A stretch of 64,000 bases of DNA from Cordylochernes scorpioides (taxonomy: Eukaryota; Arthropoda; Arachnida; Pseudoscorpiones; Chernetidae). The stretch's first letter is position 1; each line of letters starts with the position of its first letter. This document shows positions 21,732-33,746 of this stretch, in pieces. The translations under genes and the position numbers were made by a program. The stretch lies in NCBI GenBank assembly GCA_030710605.1, contig CP092869.1, forward strand, positions 11,185,425 through 11,249,424, read 5' to 3'. The notes beneath the pieces were generated by a model, which did no database searches, was not told the DNA's origin, and worked only from the letters and a program-made list of their open reading frames with translations.

Positions 21732-22140
21732 TTTTCTTGATTGATCAAGAATGGGTATTTGGCCAATTCTGGAATAATTAAAAATCAACGAGAATAGTTG
21801 ATATTTATTCCGATAGATGGCGCCAGCCATCAGCAACTTTCAGTTGCACGATAAGGAGATGCCTTTTTCTTAATATATATATATATGTTGTAAAATATTT
21901 ATAATGACCTTTTTACTTTACCTTTTAGGTATCATATTTAACTTTTGGATGGGAGTGTGCAATAAGGAAAAGGTTTGTATATTTGTTTAGTACAAGTTTC
22001 CAAAATAGTTTTGCCCTATCTAAATGATACAATATACTTCCATACCCGCTGCTACATGGATCATGTTATGTTCGAATGTCTCTTCCAGAGCTTTTTCCCA
22101 TGTTTGTTGAAGCGTCTTTAGCCTTAAGTAATGTTTTTAT

Positions 22141-22500
22141 TTCTTATCTTCACTCAATCATATTAGGGTATCAAAATTGTACAGCTTGAGAATATGACTG
22201 GGTGAAGTAGAATGCGTCTGCCTTTGTCATTGAGACTGGGAGCACTACTCAGTGGCAGGTCGACTTAACTCCAAAAAATAAATGGCCGCTTCTTAATGTG
22301 GAACAGATGCAATGTGAAGCCGCTCCTAACATGGAGTACAGACTCCTCCTGTATCCCTGGATTAGAACCCCTTAAAGGGTGCTATCAGCTGGGACAAGTG
22401 AGCCCAAGTTTTTTAGTGAGCTTGTTACTGCTCCACCTCCTCCTTTTTCTTTCGGGCTTAGGACCGGCAAAGGCGGAGTTGCCTTTAGTAATAATAATCT
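22141..22500 (+). repeat. SINE-like repeat, copy 3 (left palindrome arm)
   Basis: Complete copy ending GGCGGAGTTGCCTTTAG then TAATAATAAT. It pairs with copy 4 in the right arm. Confidence 0.75.
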
Positions 22501-22666
22501 ATTAGAATATATTTGAATATATTTATTGGAAGTATATCTTAGGCATTACATAAGTATATTTCTGAACAAGTAATAATGGATATATATTTTATGAACAATA
22601 GAACAAAAGAACATTGATGATGATAAGCTGCATATAAATTATTATTATTGATTCAATTTATTATTA

Positions 22667-24063
22667 AATGCTGGCCACCGTGAATCGAACACCCTGAAAG
22701 AAGCATGCAAATAACATGAAATTACAACATGCGTTAGCGGAGGTGAGATATGCAAATGATTAGAGTTTCAGCGCAGACGCACATCACGCGCGTCTGTGGC
22801 TCCACTTCAAAGCACTATTTGAGGCTTGGATATTTCGACGATTACAAGTTCGAGAATTGTTTTTTTCTTGTTTTTTTTTACAAAATAAAAAAAACGATCA
22901 ATTATGCCTCGTATAAAACAGCGATCATCTTTGACCAAGTATCCGAGTTCGACAGAGGAAGGAAAGTGGCCTACCGAGATTGTGGATTATCTTTCAGGGA
23001 AATCGGTAGTCGTGTTGGACGAAACCAAACAACTGTAATGCGGATATATGATTGTTGGATGCAAGAAGGTACGGCGGACCAACGTGTTCGATCGTATCCA
23101 CTTCAGTGCACGACTTCACGTGCTGACAGGCAAATTGTGAGCATGGCAGTGACAGATCGCTCAATCACATCACGAACAGCACATTCAGTCTGTAACGCAT
23201 CATCCAATGTCTGCGCGTACCATTCGTCGCCGTTTACAGCAGAGTGGTCTGTCCGCAAGACGTCCATTGCTTCGTCTACCCTTGACGCAGAACCACAGAC
23301 GTCTCCGCCGCCAATGGTGCGATGAAAGAAGGATGTAGACGGCAGAATGAAATGAAATTATCTTTACTGACGAGTCACGATTTTGTCAGCAACACCACGA
23401 TGTTCGAGTCTGGAGACGCCGTGGAGAGAGGATACTGAACAGCTGGGTTATGTACCGCCACACTGGTTCTATACAGTGTATTATAGTATGGGGCGGTATT
23501 GGATATAACTCTCGCCCTCCTCTAGTACGCATTGCCGGTACTTCAAACAGCCAACGCTACTTCTCTGAGATGTTGGAGCCAGTTTTCCTTCCTTACCTTC
23601 AGGGCTTGCCCACAGCCATATTTCAACAGGAAAATGCGCGACTGCACGTGGCACGCATTGTCCAAAGGTTCTTCGTTAATCGCCAGATTGATTTGCTTCC
23701 CTGGCCGGCTCGCTCTCCGGAACTTTCGCCGATAGAAAACATGTGGTCCATGGTTGCTCAACGATTGACCTAAATTACATCCTCAGTTGCCACATCAGAT
23801 CAACTTTGACAACGTGTGGAAGCTGTTTGGTCTGCTGTAACCCAAGAACACATCCAAAGTCTCTTTGAATCAATGCCGAGGCGTGTAGCAGCGGTAATCT
23901 CTGACAATGGCGGCTACTCTGGCTACTAATTCTGGCAGGAACCACAATTCGCAGAAGTCTATAAATTTAATCATTTGATACTTGGTCAACATGTTATCTA
24001 CAAAATATTATTTGTTGTGATATCTCTTGTCTTTCTTGGTGTTGCAATTTGGGTGGCCAGCAG
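22667..24063 (+). mobile_element. Tc1-like transposon, left arm (dead)
   Basis: Ends TGCTGGCCACC at 22669 and its inverse GGTGGCCAGCA at about 24063 are terminal inverted repeats of about 30 bp, followed inward by AACACC...GAAAGA on both sides. It contains the transposase pseudogene at 22904-23929. The mirror copy is at 33747-35108. Confidence 0.82.
22904..23929 (+). pseudogene. Tc1-like transposase pseudogene, left arm
   Basis: The ATG at 22904 begins MPRIKQRSS; a 1-base deletion in the TTTT just after shifts the frame. An N-terminal helix-turn-helix region follows (LSFREIGSRVGRNQTTVMRI). A second shift near 23,170-23,190, shared with the right-arm copy, removes the second HTH in the correct frame. 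The catalytic part is visible downstream: FTDESRF-type Asp in another frame, VWGGIGYNSRPPLVRI, FQQENARLH (Asn/Asp altered: QQD expected) and SPELSPIENMW with the final Glu. The family is Tc1/mariner superfamily, Tc1 clade (DDE). Confidence 0.82.
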
Positions 24064-24213
24064 TGTATATATGTGAAAAGAAATATGACTCAATAGCCTT
24101 TCAAAATACAAAGACAATTTTATTAAATCATCACACAGCGATATATATATATGTATTAGAATTAAAAATAAAATTATCATTTAAACGAATTTAAACAATA
24201 ACAAGAAGTTAAC

Positions 24214-27200
24214 TGAGATTTTGCTTATTAAATAATTTATTAGAAAAATAGTATAAACACATTTATTTTAAACAAAATAATAGATATCAGAACTTATAAA
24301 ATAAAAGAAGTTTATTTACCTTCTTTGAAAATATTTACATAAAAGAAATTTAACAAAACAAATTTAATCCAAAAATTAAACAATCATAATTCACCTATCT
24401 CTCGACAGAATGTGTTTACTCTAGTCTTAGTCAAAACCCAATAAATAAATATATACAAAATTTAATTATTTTTATAAGTCCATTTACATCAACTCCCCCT
24501 TTTTTACAACACTTATTAAGGTACATATCTATCCGGTGGTCTCCTCTCTCGTAGTGGATATCTCCGGGAAGGTGTAGATTCAGCCGGTGGTCCAGGTGTA
24601 GATTCTGCTACTATTGTAGCAGGAGTCAGGGGACTTGACGTCTGAGGCCTTGGTTAGCTTATTCCTTCTTCTGATGACGAAACATCCTTTCTCTCCATAC
24701 TTCTCCTCATATAGTTAGTGTGTACTTTCTTTTCAATTCCATCAGTTTCTATCATGCAGCTCTTGCTTCCTACTATTCTCTTTAAAATCCCAAACATCCA
24801 TTTCGGTTTTCCTCTTTCCATCCATCTGTATCTTACTCTATCATTTATTTTGTAGCTATTGCTCTGTTTTTTTTTTCAATCTCCCTACTCTTACTGATTT
24901 CTTGCTCAACATGGAAATCTACGTTCTAATCTCGTGATTTAAAAATATTCCAGCAGGGGATTTTTCCGTTAAAGTCAAAGGACTCAATATATATGCATAT
25001 AATGCCTTTATCAAAGCAAACTCAAGGGGTAATTCTCTTTCCTCCGAAATAATTCTTCTCATAGCTTTTTTTTATCTCTCTTACAGGCACTTCCGCTAGT
25101 CCGTTGCTCTCTGGATGGTAGGCGGGGCTAAACATCGCATGCATGCCGTTTCTTTCGAAAAATGTCTTCATTTCATAACTTCTAAACGGGGCCCATTATC
25201 CATTACCTCCACCTCCGGGATACCATATCTCGCTAAACATTCTCTCAAAAAGTCTATACAGAATCCCGCCGATGTATTTGGAACCATTTGACATTCTATC
25301 CAATTAGAATGCGCATCCACTAATATCAAAAAGGTTTTTCCCGCAAAATAGAAATAGTCAAGATGAATCCTCTTCCAAACTTTGTTTGGTGGAGTCCACT
25401 CAGTAAATTCCTGGTTTGGCAGCTTTGATGTGTTTTCCATACAAATGCTACAGCTTTTAGACAATTTTTCAATTTGCTCATCCATTCCTGGCCAATAGAC
25501 AGAACTTCTGGCCAGAGTCTTTATTTTAATTTATTCCAATATGATTTTCATGAATGATTTTCAAAACATATTCTCTTAAGGAATCGGGGATTATCATTCT
25601 ATTTCCGAAAAATAGGCAATTTCTTACTATTTTTATCTCGTTTTTAATTCTAAGATAAGGTTTTATATCTACATCTGAGTCAATATCATACTTATCATAC
25701 TTGATTAATTTATATAGTTTTCTAAGAGTTGGATCTTCTTGGGTTTTGTCCGATACCAAGACGTAATCTAATATTAAATTTGCTCTTAATAATATTTCTC
25801 CCATTTCCTCTTCCTTCTCCTCTTTTTCAGGATTTGGAATTCTTGAAAGAGAATCTGCAAGAGGTATTTCAGTTGCCTCAGTATATTTAATTTCTAAATT
25901 AAATTTTGATATTGAGAGTGACCATCTATGTAATCTATATTTGCCACTAAGGCTGGTAAATTATTTTTATCGCCAAAAATGGCTATTAATGGTTTGTGAT
26001 CTGTATTAATAGTAAATTTTCTTCCGTAAAGAAATTGTTTTAGCCTGTTTAAGGTAAGGAATATTGATAAACCTTCTTTTTCTATCTGGGAATATTTCTT
26101 TTCTGTGTCATTTAGTGTTCTCGAAACAAAAGTAATTGGTTTCCTAATGCCGTTAACAATATGGGAAATATATCCTCCTATACAATAGTTTGATGCATCA
26201 CAAGTAACACAAAGAGGTAAATCTTGCGAATAATGCGTCAAACAAGTTTTTGTATTAATCAATATTTACATTTTTCGAAAGCCTGATCATGTTCTTTTTT
26301 CCAATTCCAATTATAACTTTTTTTAATAAAGAGAATAAAGGATTTGCATGTATAGATAAATTTTTAACGAATTTACTGTAAAATGACAACATGCCCAAGA
26401 AAGATATCAATTCTGAAATGTTACTCGGTTTAGGACATTTTTTTTATACTGTCCAATTTATCCTCAAGGGGATAGATTCCATTTTTATTTATTTTATGTC
26501 CCAGATAATTGATTTAATCAACAAAAACATAGATTTTTCTTTATTAATTGAAAAATTAAAATTAGATAATTTATTCATGACTGTCTCAATATCTGAATTA
26601 TGCTCATTTACATCAGACGATGCTATAAGGATATCGTCTAAATATATTATTACATTTTTAAGACCGGAAAAAATATTGTCCATATTTTTTTGGAAAATAT
26701 TCGCTCCTGACTTGATACCAAAGGGCAGCCTTTTATAATTAAAAAGGCCTTTATGGGTAGAAATAACTGTCAATTTTTGAGATTCCTCGTCTTGAAGTAT
26801 CTGATGGTATGCGCTTGAAAGATCAATTTTACTAAATATACTTTTACCAAAAAAAGAATGTAAAACGGTATCGGATATTTAACATCTTCGATAAATGGAT
26901 TTAAGGTTCTCTTAGTCTGCACAAATTCTAATTTTTCCGTTTTTCTTAGGGACGCATACTAGCGGTGAAGCTATTGGGCTATCCACTACATTTTCAATAA
27001 TATCATTATTCAATAAAAATAATAGTTCTTCATTTAAATTCCTAATAGCAAAGGGAGAGCAGGTCGAAATTTATAAAAATTTTGGCGCAAAATTATTTTT
27101 TACATTAATGTGTACGGAAATATATTTTATTGGCAAGACTATATCTTCGAAAAGTATATAATATTTATTAAAAATTAAATTATTATCAAAATTATTATTT

Positions 27201-28545
27201 TGTTTGACATTTTAATTTGTACCATATCAAAAAATACTATCCAGCCTTTTCCTTTGAGAAATTTATTATTTTTAATATCTGTTACTATTGAGTTTAAATG
27301 GCCTATTTTATTTTTAAATCTTACCTCTACTTTACTTTCTCCAATAGAGGAAATGCCCTTTCCTTGATAATCAGTTAAATAACATTTAGAAGGAAACAAT
27401 TTAATATATTCAAAATATTGTAAATATATATCTTTTGACATAGTTGTTAAGGCCGCACCAGTGTCAATTTCTGCTAAGAATTTTATGTCGAAAACATACA
27501 AAATACTCTCAAATTTATTAGTCAGATATTCTGTATTATTGATGGACTCAACATTCTTTCTTGAAAATGATTCTCCATGGGCTTCACTAAATGCACCTCT
27601 GTTTCTTGGTTGAAATTATCTATTCTTAGACTTTGAATGACATACAGTTGATATATGTCCCAATTTTGTTTACAAGAATAGCAGAAATAATTTTAAAAAA
27701 AACATTTGTCCGAATGATGATTCATCTTTCCACAATGTTTGCACTTAGAATGTAATTTGTTTATTTCTTTAGTTTCAGCATAAGACTTCATTTTCAGCAC
27801 ATTACAATCTACCGTTTCTATTGTGGTAGTCATATTTACTGCCATATTAAAAGTGAGCTCAGGCTCTTGCAGTAATCTTTTCAAAATAACTTGACTAGAA
27901 ACTCCTGAACCGAACTTATTATTATTAGCCTGTTTTTTTTTTTTAATTTAAGGACATAGTCTTCTATTTTTTCGCCATGTTCCTGAACCAATTGGCTGAA
28001 TTCATATCTTTCAAAAATGATATTTAGCTTCGGTGTAAAATGAGCAATTAAAACACTCACAATTTCTTCGAATTCTAATGCACAAACATCTCTAGGTGCG
28101 ATCAATTCTTTTAGAATATTATAAGTATTCGCTCCAACAGACATAATAAGGGAACAATCTTCTTACCTTCGATTTCATTCACAAAGATGTACTGTTTGAA
28201 TCGTTGAATATAATTTTCAAAAGGTTCTTCTTTCATTATATATGGTTCGAACGAAATCCTCGTCGCCATTGTTATTTTGCTTATTGAATAGTTTATTAGA
28301 AATAGTATAAACACAATTATTTTAAACAAAATAAAAGATTTCAGAAATTATAAAATAAAAGAAGTTAATTTACCTACTTCAAAAATATTTACATAAAAGG
28401 AATTTAACAAAACAAATTTAATCCAAAAATTAAACAATCAAAATTTACGTATCTCTCGACAGAATGTGTTTACTCTAGTCTTAGTCAAAACCTAATAAAT
28501 AAATATATACAAAATTCAATTATTTTTATAAGTCCATTTACATCA
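24214..28545 (-). mobile_element. Ty3/Gypsy retrotransposon D, inserted in the left palindrome arm
   Basis: LTRs at 24214-24491 and 28270-28545 (about 277 bp, minus strand TGATGTAAATGG to CA). A primer site TGGCGACGAGGATTT begins at 28268, and a polypurine tract AAAAAAGGGGGAGT precedes the 3' LTR. Flanks read GTTAAC on the left and ATAACATATC on the right. The right palindrome arm has the uninterrupted GTTAACATATC, so the target duplication is 5 bp (TTAAC/ATAAC, one change). Same lineage as element B. Confidence 0.9.
24510..28262 (-). pseudogene. gag-pol: Gag-Pol of Gypsy D (many frameshifts)
   Basis: Recognisable pieces in order on the minus strand: Gag (28329-27693, three frames) with CKHCGKMNHHSDKC and GHISTVC; an in-frame TAA near 27,616 followed by FQPRN; protease (LAEIDTGAALTTMSK) near 27,470; RT (YLDDILIAS) near 26,640; RNase H (VTCDASNYCIGG, TDHKPLIAIFG) 26262-25894; the integrase zinc region and core (HLDYFYFAGKTFLILVDAHS, VMDNGP) 25804-25168; C-terminal remnant to about 24,510. 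At least six frame changes or stops. The aligned stop between Gag and protease is shared with element B. Confidence 0.82.
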
Positions 28546-29296
28546 ATAACATATCTATTAGATTATCTTATTAATAATTAAATCAGTAGATGAATCACAA
28601 AGTATATGAAAATATTATCAATATTTAATTAAAATCAAATAGGTTAATTACTCTAGGATATATATGTATCATTTAAAATGTATTAGAGCGTGAAATAGAA
28701 TATATGTAGGTAAATTTTGATATAGGTTCGGGGAGTTTTATGTGATATGGTAGAAAGAAGGAATGAGGCAGAAGTTGACATAAAATTGGAAACATTTTGG
28801 TTAAAATTGTGTTTTTTATCTTCAGGAAAACTAGTCCGTGGAAGAGTAGGAAATGGTAGGGAATGCCCTGGTAACTTATCAGTATAGTCTCATGTTAAAG
28901 AAAAGAATGTTCTCTGATTTGTCGACATTAAGATGTTTTCTTTTTCTCTTGTCCCAGGTCTAGACTTCATATCTAGACCAGATCCTGAAGGCCTCTTTAT
29001 CGCCTCTATGACCACAGTTGAGTCGGAGTAGATGTCTGTTCGGCAATGCCCGATGTATTGCATTATGTGAATAAATCGAACTGTAGACTGTTACTGCTCA
29101 GGATGAAAGCTGGCTGGCCAATCATGTCCAAAGACGGTCGTAGTTTGCCTGAGAAATATCTTGGAGTTTATGTCGAGGACCAGCTCATCAATAAATATAA
29201 GGTTGTCCCAAAAGTTTGTGTTTTCTTTACTATTACTAGGCGAATAATATTATTAATATTATTAAGGATAATACATAATACAATTACTTTATACGA

Positions 29297-29470
29297 GGGG
29301 TGTCCCATAAGTTGGTGGCCCGACATATAAAGAAAATGACTACTAAAATGATTGAGATTTATTTTTCAACATAATCTCTTTTAAGGTCTATACACTTTTT
29401 CCAGCGATATTTTAATGCTTTTATGCCCTCCAAAAAGAACGATGTTTCAAGTGACTCAAAAATTAGGTTA
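29297..29470 (-). mobile_element. mariner-type 3' end relic, left arm
   Basis: Terminal repeat-like ACGAGGGGTGTCCCATAAGT, then on the minus strand a mariner transposase C-terminus (KALKYRWKKCIDLKRDYVEK). Its mirror is at 31405-31575. A second terminus-like GGTTGTCCCAAAAGTTTGTG stands at 29,204. Confidence 0.65.
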
Positions 29471-29574
29471 CAGCATCAATGACCTCTTCATCTGACCTAA
29501 AATGATTGCCAGGGAGTGATTTTTTCAAATGAGGAAATAGGTGGAAGTCAGAAGGTCAGTCGTACAATAATACA

Positions 29575-30390
29575 AAGACATTATATATTGTTGTTAATTC
29601 TCAATTGAAGAGTTGGAGCCTTTCGATTTAAATTATATTTATTGGCTTATATGCTTAGCACAACATTATAAAAGTAAGAAATGATTAAATGCAAAAGATT
29701 ATATATCTGAATACAAAAGGGTATTTAAAAATTAAAGATCATCCTTTGTTCTTCATGTCAAAACATTCTTCTTTGTTCTTGATTATTTTTATTGATGTTC
29801 CTAATTTCACACTCATTATAGCTTCAATATCCTCTCTTTCTTCAAAAAGGGGCATCATTCAACTTGATACCAATGTTCTGTAGATGGTTGTTTAACACAG
29901 TTCCGTTTAAATTCTTTGTCATGATGTCTGCAGGATTATCTTCTGTGCTGATGTATTTGAGAGTGATGATTTTATCATTAAAGTCATCTTTGATATAATG
30001 ATATTTTCTGTTGATATGTCTGCTTCTATTGGAGTGCATAGGATTTTTGATCCAATTTATAAATGATTGGGGGTCAGTGTTGACATCAATTGGTTGTTCA
30101 ATCAGTTGATTTTGTCCAAGTTCCTCCAATAAGCTTGTACACCATTTTCCATCACAAATTCCATCACAAAGTGAGAAAAGTTCAGTTTCCATTGTTGATA
30201 GTGCAGTCATTCTTTGTTTTCCACTTTTCCAACTAATTGGAGTGTTTCCAATCCTTATGAAATATCCTCCAAAAGACTTAGCATCCTGAGTGGTGTTCCA
30301 GCTGGCATCTGATATTATGTTCAGAGTTTTCCTGGTTCTGAATTAATTTCTAGGCAAAAATATTTTGTTCCATTTAGGTATCTGAAAATT
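29575..30390 (-). mobile_element. Copia retrotransposon 3' end, left arm
   Basis: Minus strand: Copia-type RNase H (ISDASWN block, then ALSTMETELFSL and KYISTEDNPADIMTKNL) at about 30,390-29,845, then a purine tract AAAGAGAGGA-like and LTR sequence to about 29,575. The protein part is interrupted. It reaches the centre of the palindrome, where it is cut. Mirror at 30490-31300. Confidence 0.8.
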
Positions 30391-30489
30391 CTTTATATTG
30401 ACAAAATTTATATGTTTTATATTGAGCAATCTATCTCAATAATCTAATGTTCCAGGAGAAATCCACTGCACACACAGAGGCATAAAAAT

Positions 30490-31300
30490 AATTTTCAGAT
30501 ACCTAAATGGAACAAAGGATATTTGCCTAGAAATTAATTAAGAACCAGGAAAACTCTCTCTGAACATAATATCAGATGCCAGCTAGAACACCACTCAGGA
30601 TGCCAAGTCTTTCAGAGGATATTTCATAGGGATTGGAAACACTCCAATTAGTTGGAAAAAGTGGAAAACAAAGAATTACTGCACTATCTACAAAGGAAAC
30701 TGAACTTTTCTCACTTTGTGATGGAAAATGGTGTACAAGCTTATTGGAGGAACTTGGACAAAATCAACTGATTGAACAACCAATTGAAGTCAACACTGAC
30801 TCCCAATCATTGATAAATTGGATCCAAAAATCCTATGCACTCCAATAGAAGCAGACATATCAACAGAAAATACCATTATATCAAAGATGACATTAATGAT
30901 AAAAATCATCACTCTCAAATACATCAGCACAGATGAAAATCCTGCAGACACCATGACAAAGAATTTAAGCGGAACTGTGTTAAACAACCATCTACAGAAC
31001 ATTGGAATCAAGTTGAATGATGCCCCTTTTTGAAGAAAGGGAGGATATTGAAGGTATAATGTCTGTGAAATAGGAACATCAATAAAAATAATCAAGAACA
31101 AAGAAGAATGTTTTGACATGAAGAACAAAGGATGATCTTTAATTTTTAAATAACCTATTGTATTTAGATATATAATCTTTTGCATTTAATCATTTCTTAC
31201 TTTTATAATGTTGTGCTAAGTATATAAGCCAATAAATATATTTTAAATCGAAAGGCTCCAGCTCTTCAATTGAGAATTAACAACAATAAATAATGTCTTT
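30490..31300 (+). mobile_element. Copia retrotransposon 3' end, right arm
   Basis: Plus-strand mirror of 29575-30390: FRYLNGTKDICLEIN, a stop, DASWN-type region, STKETELFSLCDG, KYISTDENPADTMTKNL. Then GAAAGGGAGGA and an LTR beginning TATTGAAGG, ending near ACAACAATA. The stops differ from the left copy. Confidence 0.8.
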
Positions 31301-31404
31301 GTATTATGTACGACTTACCTTCTGACTTCCACCTATTTCCTCATTTGGAAAAATCACTTTCTGGCAATCATTTTCAGTCAGATAAAAATGTCATTGATGC
31401 TCTA

Positions 31405-31575
31405 ACCTAATTTTTTGAGTCACTTGAAACATAGTTATTTTTGGAGGTCATAAAAGCATTAAAATATCGCTGGAAAAAGTCTATAGACCTTAAAAGGGAT
31501 TATGTTGAAAAATAAATCACAATCATTTTAGTAGTAATTTTCCTCATATGTCGGGGCACCGACTTATGGGACACC
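31405..31575 (+). mobile_element. mariner-type 3' end relic, right arm
   Basis: Mirror of 29297-29470, with the same transposase C-terminus and the end GGGACACCCCT. Confidence 0.65.
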
Positions 31576-32369
31576 CCTAGTATAAAGTAATTGTATTATG
31601 TATTATCCTTAATAATATTAATAATATTATTCGCCTCTAGTAATAGTAAAGAAAAACACGAACTTTTGGGACAACCTTATATTTATTGATGAGCTGGTCC
31701 TCGACATAAACTCCAAGATATTTCTCAGGCAAACTACGACCGTCTTTGGTCATGATTGCCAGCTAGCTTTCATCCTAAGCAGTAACAGTCTACAGTTCGA
31801 ATCATTCACATCATGCAATACATCGGGCATTGCCGAACAGACATCTACACCGACCCAGCTGTGGTCATCGAGGCGATAAAGAGGCCTTCAGGATCTGGTC
31901 TAGACTTGAAGTCTAGACTTGGGACAAGAGAAAAAGAAAACATCTTAATGTCGACAAATCAGAGAACATTATTTTCCTTAACATTAGACTATACTGATAC
32001 CAGGGCATTCCCTACCATTTCCTACTCTTCCTCGAACTTTTTCCTGAACATGAAAAACACAATTTTAACCAAAACGTTCCCATTTTTATGTTAACTTTTG
32101 TCTCAATCCTTCTTTCTACCACATCACACAGATACTCTTCGAACCTACATCAAAATTTACCTACATATATTCTATTTCACGCTATAATACATTTTAAATG
32201 ATAAATCTATTTCCTAGAGTAATTAACTAAATTGAGTTTAATTAAACATTGATAATATTTTCATCTACTTTGTGATTTATCTACTGATTGAAATATTAAT
32301 AAGATAATCTTATAGATATGTTAACCTCTTGTTATTGTTTAATTTCGTTAAATGATAATTGTATTTTTA

Positions 32370-33657
32370 CAAGGTGTAAATGTATCGTGACTTTTTTGTT
32401 TTTTAAAAATTATTTATTTATTCATCAATACCTATTTTGTCCCCTTCAAAGTAATCCCCATGAGATATTATACACTTGTGCCAACGGTTTTTCCAATCTT
32501 TGAAGCATTTTAAAAAATAATTTTTTAAAATCTTTTTCAGCTCCTCCTTCGATGCCTTCTTTATCTCGTCAAGCGTAGCGTAGCGTCGTCCTTTCATGGG
32601 CCTCTTCAGTTTAGGGAGCAAGAAAAAGTCACAGGGGGCCAGTTCTGGGGAATATGGTGGCTGCGGCATCATTAGTGTGTTGTTTTTGGCCAAAGAGTCG
32701 CGCACAAGCAACGATGTGTGAGCAGGGGCGTTATCGTGGTGCAAAAGCCAATTTTTGTTCTTCCACAAATCCGGGCGTTTCTGGCGGATTGCTTCGCGCA
32801 AATTGCGCATAACTTGCAGATGATATTCCTTATTGACTGTTCTATCCTGTGGCAAGAACTCATGATGCACCACGCCCCTGCAATCGAGGAAAACTGTCAG
32901 CAAAACTTTCACATTCGACCGAAATTGGCGCTCTTTTTTCGGTCTTGGTTCGTGCGGCAGCTTCCATTGAGATGATTGAGCTTTGGTTTCCACGTCATAA
33001 CCATAAACCCACGCTTCGTCACTAGTTATGACCTCTGGAGCAAATTTAGGGTCGTCGCGGACAGAGTCCAACATCTCATTAGCAATGTTCATGCGATGCT
33101 GTTTTTGGTCGCAATTGAGCAATTTTGGTACGAATTTCGCGGCGACCCGTCTCATGCCCAAATCATTGATAAAAATCAAATGGCACGAGCCAATCGAAAT
33201 GTTTAGTTCCTCAGCAACTTCTCTAACGGTAATTCGACGATTGGCCAATATCATTTTCTCCACTTCATTAATTTTTTCGTCTGTTGTTGAAGTGCTCGGG
33301 CGTCCGGCACGCTCTTCGTCGTTCACATCTTCTCGGCCTTCTGAGAACATTTTGTACCACCGATAAACGTTGCTTCGATCCAAGGTAGCTTCTCCGTATG
33401 CCACAGTCAACATTCGGAATGAATCCGCGCACTTAATTTCGTTTTTCACACAAAATTTGATACAGGTTCTTTGATCAAAATCGAAGACGATCCAAAACAC
33501 CTGCAAGCAAAGCAACTGTCAACAATTAAGTGAACATTCAAATGGCCGAGCTTGTCGGCATAAGTGAGAGACATGAGTATCAACATAAAGCCACAAAAAG
33601 ATATAAATTCGAATATATGTAACCTGCGAAAATCCAAAAGTTGCGATACTCTTTGAA
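32370..33657 (-). mobile_element. mariner (DD34D) transposon in the right palindrome arm
   Basis: Imperfect terminal inverted repeats: ACAAGGTGTAAATGTATCG at the left and, reversed, CAAAGAGTATCGCAAC at the right. Flanking arm sequence resumes on both sides and matches the left arm without the element (left-arm site near 24,160). It encloses a long transposase frame. Confidence 0.78.
32418..33515 (-). CDS. mariner transposase, open frame but no N-terminal ATG
   Basis: Cut-and-paste transposase. The frame is open for 365 codons, close to the usual mariner length (about 345). N-terminal HTH region: RTCIKFCVKNEIKCADSF...NVYRWYKMFSEGR. Catalytic motifs: SDEAWVYGYD (first Asp), HHDNAPAH (second) and YSPELAPCDFF (third, 34 residues after the second), i.e. 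DD34D. No ATG precedes the conserved start; the first in-frame ATG (33413) lies after about 34 conserved residues, so this copy may not make a full protein. There is no frameshift or internal stop, unlike the older relics in the same arm. Confidence 0.82.
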   Translation of the reverse strand: MLCLQVFWIVFDFDQRTCIKFCVKNEIKCADSFRMLTVAYGEATLDRSNVYRWYKMFSEGREDVNDEERAGRPSTSTTDEKINEVEKMILANRRITVREVAEELNISIGSCHLIFINDLGMRRVAAKFVPKLLNCDQKQHRMNIANEMLDSVRDDPKFAPEVITSDEAWVYGYDVETKAQSSQWKLPHEPRPKKERQFRSNVKVLLTVFLDCRGVVHHEFLPQDRTVNKEYHLQVMRNLREAIRQKRPDLWKNKNWLLHHDNAPAHTSLLVRDSLAKNNTLMMPQPPYSPELAPCDFFLLPKLKRPMKGRRYATLDEIKKASKEELKKILKNYFLKCFKDWKNRWHKCIISHGDYFEGDKIGIDE

Positions 33658-33746
33658 CACATCTATTATATCGCTGTGTGATGATTTAATAAAATTTTCT
33701 GTATTTTGAAAGGCTATTGAATCATATTTCTTTTCACATATATACA

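Larger units (their letters stand above)
20604..21880. mobile_element. Retrozyme-like array: three direct 343-bp repeats plus one inverted copy, with hammerhead ribozymes
   Basis: The unit starts GTACAAATGTAACATTG at 20604, 20947 and 21290, an exact 343-bp period twice. The third copy is cut short at about 21595, where a fourth copy begins in reverse (to 21880), making a fold-back. Each unit carries a type I hammerhead motif, intact in copies 1 and 4 and broken in 2 and 3. Short tandem repeats with minimal hammerheads and no ORF are known as animal retrozymes, thought to depend on Penelope-like elements; a Penelope-like fragment is present at 50.5 kb. The host family name is inference. Confidence 0.8.

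Noticed and set aside
31813-32094. 93-codon frame in the right palindrome arm
   Set aside because: Its mirror in the left arm is not open and no domain is seen; treated as part of the repeat arm.
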